Origin: Deinococcus koreensis
GTDB taxonomy: Bacteria > Deinococcota > Deinococci > Deinococcales > Deinococcaceae
Direction of reading: 5' to 3'
Length of the DNA stretch: 43,937 nucleotides
Assembly (NCBI RefSeq): GCF_002901445.1
Contig: NZ_PPPD01000006.1
Coordinates: 1 to 43,937 of the forward strand
The position numbers and the translations under genes are program-made. Of the stretch, positions 7,211 through 14,970 are shown piece by piece. The notes beneath the pieces were generated by a model. It had not been told where the DNA came from, searched no databases, and saw only the letters and a program-made list of their open reading frames with translations. How positions within the stretch are numbered: the first letter of the stretch is position 1; every line of letters starts with the position of its first letter.

Positions 7211-10200
7211 CTACCTCTGCGGCCACGTGGCCTGCGCTTTTTGCAACTCGGCCGTAACCTCCCTGGCCTGCTGCGGCATCAGGCGAAACAGGTGCTGAAC
7301 CACTCTGTAGAGTTCCCTGAAGCGCTGTGTTCGGTCGACCACCTCGCCCAGGCCGCCCACGAGCTGCCGAACCACCGCCTGCCGACGTCCAGAGAGATCC
7401 GGCTGGGCCCACAGCAGCTTCAGCAGTTCGCCCGCCATCACCGCCTGGTACTGCACGGTGATGTTGGGGTGGAGCAACAGACGTAGCAGCGCCTGAAGTC
7501 CTGGCCCCACCTGACCGGAGTCGTGGGCGATCACATGTTGCAGCAGCCCCGAGCTGAGGGGCAAGAACAGCCGGCCGGCCAGCAACAGCGGCAGAAGATG
7601 GGTCTCCAGGGCAGTTTGGTTCAGTGTGCCGGCCCGGTACACGGCAAGCAGGGCGTCCACAACGCCGAACGCGGTCAGCACCGGGCCAAGCGTACCTTCC
7701 CGGTTGCTGTGGCGCAGTCCCGCGTCTTCGGTCAGCAGGGGCAATGCCTGGGCCGCGGCCAGCGCCATGGCGCTGGCCGCCTCTTCCGGAAACAGGTGCC
7801 CCAAGGCGCCGATGGCCGGCGGGGCGACGACGACAGCCGTGTGCGTCCGAACGAAGTGCAGCGCCCGGGCCACCGGTTCCTGCTGAGGGGCCAGCATTTC
7901 AAGTTGTGCCTCGGTCTGGGTCGTCACTTGAAGGGGGATGCCAGCGAGCAACAGCAGTTCCAACTGATCCGTCATGGCGAGGCCCAACAGGGCGCTGACG
8001 TCCACCACCCACGCCGGGGCGCCGAGGGCCACCGAGGCGGCCTGGGCGTCGGCCTCTTCACCGAGAAAGCTCAGGTACGTTTCCGGGCGGCGGAACACCC
8101 CCAGCCAAAAGGCCGTGGCCGATTCGGTGGCCAGTGTGGCGTTGAGCACGTGGGCGTAGCGGTTGCGGGCGATAATCTGGCGCGCCTCGTCGCGCTGCCG
8201 GGCGGTCTTCTCGGCGGCGGCCCTGAGGTTTCGCCACTCCTCGGGCAGCCCGGTCTCGAACTCCGGGCTGGGGTCGAGCACGCGCAGCCTGACCATGCTG
8301 TTGTCTGCAGGAAACAGCTGGTGGAAATCCTGGAGGAAAGAGCGCTCCGCGTTGGCGAATTTGGTGATGATGCCCCGCACCTCAAAGGTGCCCCCCTCAC
8401 CCTCCCGCAGTTTGACCGTGCTGCCCAGACGCTGGCCCAGCAGCACCTGGGCTTCCCGGCTGTCCAGGGCAAACTCCCCCCGCTCGGGGGCTGGGGCCCC
8501 GTCGCCAGTCAGAACCAGCCACCGCTGCGTGTCGTCGTTGGCCAGCAAGACGGCGCTCTCCGGCTGCACTTCGGGCAGGTTGTGCTCGTGCGGGCAGCGC
8601 AGCGCGATCTGGAAGTACCGACTGTGTACGCCTGGATCGCTGTGGGATCGGCGCCTGGCCTCGTAGGCCCACCCAAGTGCCTCCCGGCCCGGCGCGAGCT
8701 GCGAGGCGACGTCGGCCGCGTTCATGAGTTCGGCAGCGCTCACGTCTGGACGCGCCACATAGCGGCGCAGCAGGTTCAGGACTTCTTCAGGCTGATCTTG
8801 CTTGCGACGCACCACTGCGGCGTTCCACAACTCGTGCGCGTCATCGGGCCGCAACTCGAGCAGGCGAACTTGGCGCTCGGCGGCGGCGTCCCACTGCTCC
8901 AGGCTGGCGTGCAGGGCGGCGCTGAGGGCGTGCGTCTCGAAGCTGACGTCCTGCTGGGCGTCCAGCGCGTCGACGACCATCTGCGCCGCGGGAAAAGCGC
9001 CGGCTTGCAACAGCAGCGGCCCCATCCAGTGCAGGAGTTCCGCGTCCTGCGTCTGTTCCACCACGGCGGTGACGACCTCAGCCGCCTCATCGAGCTGCCC
9101 CCGGACGCGCAGGTACTGGGCGAGCTGCACGCTCAGGCCGACGACGCGCTCCCCCTGCGCCAGCGCCACCGCCCGCCGGTACGCCGCCGGCGCCGCCTGG
9201 TGGTCATCCAGGGCCTCGGCCACCTCGGCGCGGGCCAGCCAGACCAGGGCGCGGTCGTCGGCCTCTCCGTCCAGCAGCACCCGCGCCGCCGGAGCGCGGT
9301 TCTGGGCCAGCAGCACCCGCGTCGCCATGAGCAGGGCGTTGTCCCGGGCGCGCGGATCCAGGTCTTCTTGAAGGATGCCCGTGAGCAGCTCGGTGGCCTC
9401 CGGCGCCCGGCCCGTGCGCTCCGCCGCGCTGGCACCCAGCATGCGCACCTCCACGTCGCGCTCGCCTTCGGAAATTCGGGTGAACGTTTGCCAGGCGTCC
9501 TCAGGACGATCCAGCGCCATCTGGGCCAGCGCGGCGTGCCGCAGCGAGGCCACGTCGTCGGGATCGGTTTTCAGGGCCGCCTGCGCTACCTCGAGCAACT
9601 CAGGAAAGCGGTTGTGCCAGAACAAGATGGCCTGCTTGAGGTTGCTGGCCTGATTCAGCAGCGGCGGGGCCAGGCCGCCCGGTTCGGCGAGCACGCCGTC
9701 CACGAGGTTCAGCGCCTCGGCAATTTCGGGCCGGCCTTCCAGCAGCGCGGGCACCTCCGTGATGGCCCGGGGTGCGCCCCGCAACTCGAGCTCGAGCGGC
9801 TTCATCTTGACGCGGGCCAGGGCTAGGTGCAGGCGTGGATCCTGGGCGTGCTCGGTAGCCAGCAATGGGCGAAGGTCGGCGCTCGCCACATCAAACCGCT
9901 CCTGCTGCATGGCCGTCTGTGCCAGGGCCAGCGACAATTCCAGGTTCCCCGGCGCGCCCTCCTGGGCCCGCAGCGCCTCGATCTCCCCGTGCCGCCCGAG
10001 TTCGTCCAGGGCGTAGACCTTGAGGGCCAAGGTGTCGGAGCGGCGCTGCTTGCCCAGGGCGCGGTTCAGGTAACCCAGTGCCTTCTCGGGTTCCCCGTCC
10101 AGCAAGGCCGCGTAGCCCCGCAGGGTCAGGCCGCCGGGAGAGGTGCTGTCGTACTCGAAGGCCGCCACATAGCGCCGCGCCGCCTCGTCCCGGTGGCCGA

Positions 10201-10900
10201 GGTTGTTCTCCAGGTTGCCCCACAACCGCAGGTACTTGGCCCGGGCCGCGTCAGACATCTGGTCGACCTCGCCCTCGAGTGCTCTCAGGCGGCGTCCGGC
10301 GGCCGCGAGCGCGAAGTCCTCCAGGCTGTGGTCAATGCGCTCCAGTTTCGGGGCGTGGGGGTCGGTCGGCGACAGTGGCGTGCCGGGCAGGGGAACGCGG
10401 GCCGCAGATTCGCCACCGGGAACAAGCTGCGCGTGGAGCTGCTGAACCATCGCTGCCATGTCGCCGACGCTCCGCTGCATGTCGCGCAGCACCTCTTGGG
10501 TGACCCTGCCCTGATCCAGCAGCACCTGATGGCCCTGCCCCCTGAGGTAGAGGATCCAGTAGGCGGCCAGAAACGTTTCGGCCACCACCCTGGGCCGATC
10601 CCGGGCCTCCAGTCCGTGCTCGCGATCCTCAAACAGACCCAGCAGGGCGGGCGTGACGCCGCTGCCCTGCTTCAGACCTTCCAGCACGGCGCCGCTTCGC
10701 CACTCGGGCGAGGCCAGCCAGTCTTGCAAGGCCAGCCGGCCAGCAGCTTGCCGCCCGTCGTGCAGGGTGGTCAGCGCGGTCAGGAGCGCGTACTCCTCGT
10801 CACTGACGGAAGCCGTCGTCAGCTTCTTGTACCCCGCTTCCAGGAGCTTGCGCCCGGCGAAATTGAACGCGAGGTTGAGGGCGGTGGAGACGGGATCCAT
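7211..10900 (-). CDS. giant TPR protein with GreAB-C-like and PIN-like domains
   Basis: A 1229-residue protein. Residues about 190-760 are repeated helical pairs of TPR type (e.g. EKALGYLNRALGKQRRSDT, DEAAEVVTAVVEQ). Residues about 810-880 (LGQRLGSTVKLREGEGGTFE) resemble the C-terminal FKBP-like domain of GreA/GreB. Residues about 960-1100 look like a PIN nuclease: AWVVDVSALLGLA with Asp967, PLLTEDAGLRH with Asp1059 and VVDALLAV with Asp1082. The N-terminal 160 residues are helical. From memory, TPR/GreAB-C/PIN architectures were proposed as bacterial conflict systems by comparative genomics; function here is inference. It is the only gene in its transcription unit, next to AbiE. Confidence 0.75.
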   Translation of the reverse strand: MDPVSTALNLAFNFAGRKLLEAGYKKLTTASVSDEEYALLTALTTLHDGRQAAGRLALQDWLASPEWRSGAVLEGLKQGSGVTPALLGLFEDREHGLEARDRPRVVAETFLAAYWILYLRGQGHQVLLDQGRVTQEVLRDMQRSVGDMAAMVQQLHAQLVPGGESAARVPLPGTPLSPTDPHAPKLERIDHSLEDFALAAAGRRLRALEGEVDQMSDAARAKYLRLWGNLENNLGHRDEAARRYVAAFEYDSTSPGGLTLRGYAALLDGEPEKALGYLNRALGKQRRSDTLALKVYALDELGRHGEIEALRAQEGAPGNLELSLALAQTAMQQERFDVASADLRPLLATEHAQDPRLHLALARVKMKPLELELRGAPRAITEVPALLEGRPEIAEALNLVDGVLAEPGGLAPPLLNQASNLKQAILFWHNRFPELLEVAQAALKTDPDDVASLRHAALAQMALDRPEDAWQTFTRISEGERDVEVRMLGASAAERTGRAPEATELLTGILQEDLDPRARDNALLMATRVLLAQNRAPAARVLLDGEADDRALVWLARAEVAEALDDHQAAPAAYRRAVALAQGERVVGLSVQLAQYLRVRGQLDEAAEVVTAVVEQTQDAELLHWMGPLLLQAGAFPAAQMVVDALDAQQDVSFETHALSAALHASLEQWDAAAERQVRLLELRPDDAHELWNAAVVRRKQDQPEEVLNLLRRYVARPDVSAAELMNAADVASQLAPGREALGWAYEARRRSHSDPGVHSRYFQIALRCPHEHNLPEVQPESAVLLANDDTQRWLVLTGDGAPAPERGEFALDSREAQVLLGQRLGSTVKLREGEGGTFEVRGIITKFANAERSFLQDFHQLFPADNSMVRLRVLDPSPEFETGLPEEWRNLRAAAEKTARQRDEARQIIARNRYAHVLNATLATESATAFWLGVFRRPETYLSFLGEEADAQAASVALGAPAWVVDVSALLGLAMTDQLELLLLAGIPLQVTTQTEAQLEMLAPQQEPVARALHFVRTHTAVVVAPPAIGALGHLFPEEAASAMALAAAQALPLLTEDAGLRHSNREGTLGPVLTAFGVVDALLAVYRAGTLNQTALETHLLPLLLAGRLFLPLSSGLLQHVIAHDSGQVGPGLQALLRLLLHPNITVQYQAVMAGELLKLLWAQPDLSGRRQAVVRQLVGGLGEVVDRTQRFRELYRVVQHLFRLMPQQAREVTAELQKAQATWPQR

Positions 10901-10916
10901 CCGGCAATGTTACCAA

Positions 10917-10935
10917 GTTGTGCTTCTTTCACAAC
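10917..10935. promoter_or_regulatory. inverted repeat upstream of the TPR-PIN gene
   Basis: GTTGTG and CACAAC, six-base arms separated by seven bases, lie 17 bp upstream of the TPR-PIN start at 10900. The position suits an operator. The remaining gap to 11168 shows no gene. Confidence 0.3.
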
Positions 10936-11168
10936 AGAACCCAGGTGTGGAATACGGTCAGAGTGAATGGATGGGGTATCAACGGCCAAATGTTCAATTG
11001 TTCAGGCGCGGCGCGGCAGACCAGGAGACAGACGCTGCGTGAGGCCGTTGCGACGCGCCATGTGGAACCAGTCTCAGCATCGTCGTTCCAGCTTCCATGG
11101 AGTCCTCCTGCGAACCGGCCCTCCTGTTCGCACGCACGCGCCGCGGCGTCTGCACCTCAGGAGCCGGT

Positions 11169-12086
11169 TTACTCGCCTGAAGCGTCCTGCCAGTGGGCGG
11201 CGGCGGGCGACCAGGTGCCCTGGTCTCGCCCCTCCATGAGCAGGGGGCGGTAAAACGTGCGCAGCAGCGCCATGATCCCTTCGAAGGGCGGCGCGGAAAA
11301 GCGGGTGCGCGCCAGGTACTGGTTCCAGCGGCGCGTCAGCACCTCAGAGCGGCCAAAGGCCTCGTCCAGTACCAGCGGCACGGCCGCCGCCGGCGTGCCC
11401 CGGGCCGCGAAGCTGCGGCGCAGGGCCAGCGACGTGTCCCTGGCCCCCAGCGCCTCGCGCGTCAGGATCATGTGCAGGTCATACAGATCCTTCATGCGGG
11501 TGGTGGCCTCGCCGATCTCGACCAAGGCCGCGAACTTTTCGGTGACCACCGTCTCGAGCGGGTAGATGGGCACCGCCACGCCCTGCTCCAGCAGCAGGGG
11601 CGGGAAGGTCCAGACCACCGGCGCTGGCGTGATCGCGTTCCCGAACGACACGTCGATTTTCAGGTCGGCGCGCGACGCCCCTAGCCGGGCCACCACATGC
11701 GCCTTGACGCCGGGATACGCGTGACCGAGCTGATGGGGGATGACCGAGATGGTCGCGGCGTCGAACGTCAGGCCGTCACCGAAGCGCAAGCCGCAGACCT
11801 CGCCCAGCACCGCCCGCACGTCCTCTGGTGTATGCGGCAGGCCTCGCGATGCAAAGTCGAGGTCTTCGGTCGGCCGGGCGGCCTGCCCAAAACGTGCGAA
11901 CAGGCTCAGGGCCCCCTTGAGTACGAAGCGCTCCGCATAGGGACTGGCGTCCAGCCGCGCCAGCAACCCCTGCTGCGCGTAGAGGAGCAGCATGGCGTTG
12001 GCGGGCAGGTTGGGGTACCGCGTGCGCCCGAGGGCGCGCAGCCGCGCGAGGATGCTCGCGGGGTTGGGCTCAGTGATCTTGGTCAT
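11169..12086 (-). CDS. abiEii: AbiEii-type nucleotidyltransferase toxin
   Basis: A 305-residue protein of the AbiEii/AbiGii (DUF1814) family. The nucleotidyltransferase core is visible: FVLKGALSLFARFG (residues 54-67) and RPTEDLDFAS (71-80), with the D-x-D pair Asp75/Asp77. Later family landmarks are TEKFAALV and RMKDLYDLHMIL. These toxins transfer nucleotides to RNA targets and arrest growth during phage infection; AbiEi neutralises them in a type IV manner. The ATG at 12086 (MTKITEP) overlaps the end of the antitoxin gene by 17 bases, the usual order antitoxin-toxin. An upstream in-frame start at 12107 is possible. The lengths and motifs suggest an intact pair. Confidence 0.93.
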   Translation of the reverse strand: MTKITEPNPASILARLRALGRTRYPNLPANAMLLLYAQQGLLARLDASPYAERFVLKGALSLFARFGQAARPTEDLDFASRGLPHTPEDVRAVLGEVCGLRFGDGLTFDAATISVIPHQLGHAYPGVKAHVVARLGASRADLKIDVSFGNAITPAPVVWTFPPLLLEQGVAVPIYPLETVVTEKFAALVEIGEATTRMKDLYDLHMILTREALGARDTSLALRRSFAARGTPAAAVPLVLDEAFGRSEVLTRRWNQYLARTRFSAPPFEGIMALLRTFYRPLLMEGRDQGTWSPAAAHWQDASGE

Positions 12087-12711
12087 GTAAGAGCACCTCC
12101 AGGTCATGCGAGAGGAGCGTCCAAACGCCCTGGGCCCGGCCCAGTTCGATCAGGGCCTGCACCTGCGCCTCAGGGCGTTTCAGGTACTTCTTCAAGCCCT
12201 CGAGGTACAGATCTCGCCCGAACTTCGGGGCGTAGCGCAGCAGGTCGGTCAGCGTTTTTTCCACGCTGTAGGTAGTCAGAATCCGCCCACGAACGTGGAC
12301 GGTGACGAGGCCCTCACCGTAGGCCCGGGGGCCGAAGTAAAAGATCTCAATGGCCGGCGTGTCCACCGCGGGGGGCCGGTGTCGGGAAGGCACAGCGAAC
12401 TGGAGCACCGTGGGCCGGGTCGTGGTCAGGCCGTGCAGGTGCAGGGCGCTCACGAGGCAGGGCCGGGCGTACGGCGCGCGCAATTGGACTTCCAACAGAT
12501 CCTCGGCGGCCCCGTCTGCCACCGGCAAGTCCCCCACATCCACCAGGCGGTACACCCCCCGCTGGGCGCGCTCGATCAGCCCCTGGCGCAGCAGCCGGGT
12601 CAGGGTCACGCTGCGCACCCCCGCCCGCGCGGCGTCCCGGGCCGTGAGCACCCCACCCCCCTGCGTGAACAGGTCGAGCACCTCCAGGGCGCCTGTGGTC
12701 GTGATGTTCAT
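12070..12711 (-). CDS. abiEi: AbiEi-type antitoxin and transcriptional repressor
   Basis: A 213-residue protein. An N-terminal winged helix (about residues 5-60: ALEVLDLFTQGGGVLTARDA, then LTRLLRQGLIERAQRGVYRL) is followed by the AbiEi antitoxin domain with YSVEKTLTDLLRYAPKFG near 148-165. AbiEi proteins repress their own operon by binding inverted repeats in the promoter and separately counter the AbiEii toxin. Two inverted repeats lie upstream (12718-12740 and 12769-12792). The gene overlaps abiEii by 17 bases, implying one transcript. It is divergent from a membrane-protein/recombinase pair that shares the regulatory region. Confidence 0.93.
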   Translation of the reverse strand: MNITTTGALEVLDLFTQGGGVLTARDAARAGVRSVTLTRLLRQGLIERAQRGVYRLVDVGDLPVADGAAEDLLEVQLRAPYARPCLVSALHLHGLTTTRPTVLQFAVPSRHRPPAVDTPAIEIFYFGPRAYGEGLVTVHVRGRILTTYSVEKTLTDLLRYAPKFGRDLYLEGLKKYLKRPEAQVQALIELGRAQGVWTLLSHDLEVLLHDQDH

Positions 12712-12717
12712 AACTGC

Positions 12718-12740
12718 AGGAAGTATAAGCTTACCTTCCT
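12718..12740. promoter_or_regulatory. inverted repeat operator, abiE promoter
   Basis: AGGAAG and CTTCCT arms flank a centre containing TAAGCTTA, itself an 8-bp palindrome. It lies within 30 bp of the abiEi start, where AbiEi autorepression sites are known to sit in other AbiE systems. It shares CTTACC with the second inverted repeat. Confidence 0.55.
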
Positions 12741-12768
12741 ACGCTTTCAAACAGTTCCATATTCACCC

Positions 12769-12792
12769 TTCTGGTAAGCAGTCTTACCAGAA
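12769..12792. promoter_or_regulatory. perfect 10-bp inverted repeat in divergent promoter region
   Basis: TTCTGGTAAG and CTTACCAGAA are perfect 10-base arms with a four-base spacer. It lies between abiEi and the membrane-protein gene starting at 12817, and could be bound by AbiEi or by a regulator of the divergent pair. No T-run follows, so it is unlikely to be a terminator. Confidence 0.6.
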
Positions 12793-12816
12793 AGTCTTTG
12801 TGTACACTGAACACCA

Positions 12817-13599
12817 ATGACCACTTTATCCCCAGACCCGGTAGGGGAGACCCAGGGCAGCTCCACTGGCTCCCCCTCTGAATTCCCCTGCGTCATAGCC
12901 CAGGGCCCTCTTGTCACCACCCGAGTGCTGGGGGAGGTCGAGGCGATCCACCAGGTGCTGCACCGTGCTGCCCTCAAGCGCCTCGAGTCCCGCCGCTCCG
13001 CTTGGATCGAGGGTCTCGCTGTGCTCGGCTCCATCGCGACTTGCGTCGCCCTCCTCGTGTACTGGCCACAGCTTCCGCTCGAACTGGTCGTCGTACTGGC
13101 CCTCGCCGTCCTCATCGGCGCGCTGTACACCATGGTCAACGCCGCCCGCGAGTGGACGAGGCGGGACGTGGACACGATGAAGCAGCTGATCGGGGCAGCG
13201 GCGGCCGAACGCCCGCTGATCCGCGCACTTTTCCCGTTTTCCAGGGCGAGCCTCCTGCATGCGGCCGCCACAGCCCGTGCTGCAGAAAGCCGCGTGGGCT
13301 CCCGGCTCACCCTCTTCCTGGGAGCCAACCGGGCCGGTGGCTTGATGGGCGGCCTGTTGGTGCTGCTCGGAGCCCTGTCAGCCGGGAAGTACCTTCAGGA
13401 CATGCAGATCATCATTCCCTGGCTGAACATGCCTGTGACGGCCACGGGCGTCATCGCGACCGTCCTCTTTGCTTACGGTGTGGTCGCCGCGCTGCTCTTC
13501 GCAGGACATAGCGTAAACGCGCTCCCTCATTACGCCGAATTGCTTGAGCGGGTAGCGAGCTTGAAGGAGAATTTGAAGGACGATGAGGAGTCCGCGTGA
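12817..13599 (+). CDS. four-helix membrane protein coupled to a recombinase
   Basis: A 260-residue protein with a 35-residue polar N-terminus and a helical segment (about 38-60). Four predicted membrane helices follow near residues 64-82, 88-108, 172-190 and 205-229, arranged as two hairpins around a cytoplasmic or periplasmic helical middle (111-165), with a charged C-terminal helix (LLERVASLKENLKDDEES). No family is recognised. The stop overlaps the GTG start of the tyrosine recombinase by four bases (13596-13599), so the two are almost certainly co-translated. Co-transcription of a membrane protein with a recombinase is unusual. Possible roles such as membrane-anchored effector or abortive pore are speculation. 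Confidence 0.8.
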   Translation: MTTLSPDPVGETQGSSTGSPSEFPCVIAQGPLVTTRVLGEVEAIHQVLHRAALKRLESRRSAWIEGLAVLGSIATCVALLVYWPQLPLELVVVLALAVLIGALYTMVNAAREWTRRDVDTMKQLIGAAAAERPLIRALFPFSRASLLHAAATARAAESRVGSRLTLFLGANRAGGLMGGLLVLLGALSAGKYLQDMQIIIPWLNMPVTATGVIATVLFAYGVVAALLFAGHSVNALPHYAELLERVASLKENLKDDEESA

Positions 13600-14531
13600 C
13601 CCTGGAACTCTACCGGCATGACCACCTCGCGCTGTCCCGCAGCTGGGTCAGCCTCTCACCAGAGGAACGCCGGCGGCGGGCTGTTGCCGCAGTCGCTGGG
13701 CAAGATATGGGAACCCTCCTTGACCTGCTAGACGCGCACCACGTCCGCACACACGGGCACGTCAGCGGTGAGACCCTGCGTAAGTACCGACTGGGGGCGC
13801 GCATCTGGTTGACGTACGCCTCCACGCAGGCCGTGAACGTGCTGCATCCGGAGCCGGAGGACACCGACCTGTGGGTGCGATCGATGGAGGCGGCGGGCAA
13901 GGCCCCGGCCAGCGTGGGTGTCCTGCTCGCCGGAGCACGGGCGCTCTACGAGGCGCTACGCTGGGCCAAGGCTACGAAAGACACGCCGTTTACGGATGTC
14001 AGACCAAAGAAGGATCGACGGCGGCCCTGGGACAAGCGCCAACCCTACCCGGATGCAGACGTGCAAAGACTCCTAGACGTAGCCCCGGTGGAAATGCGGG
14101 TGCTGCTGAGGCTGGGAGGTATCGCGGGCTTGCGAGCGTCTGAGATCACCGGCCTGAAATGGGAGAGCGTGGATCTCGATGGCGGGGCACTTACCGTCGT
14201 GAACGGAAAGGGGGGCAAGACCCGCCGGGTGCTGCTATCTACATCATTGATCGAGGATTTGCGTCAGCTAGGAGTGAAAGACGGCAGCCTCCTCGTGATC
14301 GGCCGCACGCCGGAAGCGGCCCGGGCTCGACTACGAACGCTCTGTACCCAAAATAACGTGCCGTACTTGGGGCTGCACGCACTTCGGCATACGGCGGGCA
14401 CGCGCCTCGTACGGGCCGGCTTTCAGCTCCAAGACGTCGCCGAGCACCTGGGGCATAGCGACGTGCAAACGGCAAGGACGTATGGCAAGTGGGCAGACGA
14501 CCGGCTTAAAGAGCACCTGCGTGGCCTCTGA
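13596..14531 (+). CDS. tyrosine recombinase (XerC/D-type integrase)
   Basis: A 311-residue protein beginning at a GTG that overlaps the preceding stop. It has an N-terminal SAM-like core-binding domain (about 35-130) and a C-terminal catalytic domain. Active-site residues are in place: Arg180 (AGLRASEI), Lys near 205-208 (NGKGGKTRR), His261-x-x-Arg264 (HALRHTAGTR), His287 (LGHSDV) and the nucleophile Tyr296 (TARTYGKW). Likely roles are replicon dimer resolution or integration of a mobile module. Its position between AbiE and the nuclease-STAND locus suggests involvement in moving the island. No att site could be identified in the 418 bp downstream. Confidence 0.92.
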   Translation: MTLELYRHDHLALSRSWVSLSPEERRRRAVAAVAGQDMGTLLDLLDAHHVRTHGHVSGETLRKYRLGARIWLTYASTQAVNVLHPEPEDTDLWVRSMEAAGKAPASVGVLLAGARALYEALRWAKATKDTPFTDVRPKKDRRRPWDKRQPYPDADVQRLLDVAPVEMRVLLRLGGIAGLRASEITGLKWESVDLDGGALTVVNGKGGKTRRVLLSTSLIEDLRQLGVKDGSLLVIGRTPEAARARLRTLCTQNNVPYLGLHALRHTAGTRLVRAGFQLQDVAEHLGHSDVQTARTYGKWADDRLKEHLRGL

Positions 14532-14970
14532 AATTGCAGGAAGGAGGCCAATCCTTGAGGGGGACAATGGCGCACTTGGGTACGCTAGGTTCAGAACGAA
14601 CTTCTCGCCGACTGCGAACGACCTCGTAAGAGCACCTCAGGGAGGCTATTGGGCCTCGTTCAGAGCGAGGCGAACTTCGGGAGTTGAACCATCACAAATC
14701 GAGCCGATTCGTCGGTGACTTATTTTTTGAGGCCACCAATTTCCGGGGGCGGCCCTGTTCCAGAGCGCTGTGGAAGGGCCATGGAACGTGTTGCCAGCCA
14801 GTCAGAGAAGACAATTCTTTCGTGGCAGGCGGCCCTCGCCCCCAAAATGTGGTGCCCCTCGATAGAATTTGAGCAGCGCAGGAACCGCGCAGTGGCGTAA
14901 CTCCACGTACGCGTTACCAAGGTAACCCTTCTGTGTATCAAAGAGACGGTTGAGGATTGAGTCACTAACT
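14532..14970. other. intergenic region before the nuclease-STAND gene, with a GTTACC inverted repeat
   Basis: About 440 bp without a supported gene. The only clear structure is GTTACC-AA-GGTAAC at 14913-14926, 45 bp before the ATG at 14971, a plausible operator. Downstream of the recombinase the sequence is GC-rich with scattered short open frames that look random. It may contain an attachment site for the recombinase, but no repeat was found to support that. Confidence 0.4.

Noticed and set aside
7523..9826. 767-codon plus-strand frame
   Set aside because: Antisense shadow of the TPR-PIN gene; Gln/Arg/Gly-rich composition typical of GC-rich antisense frames.
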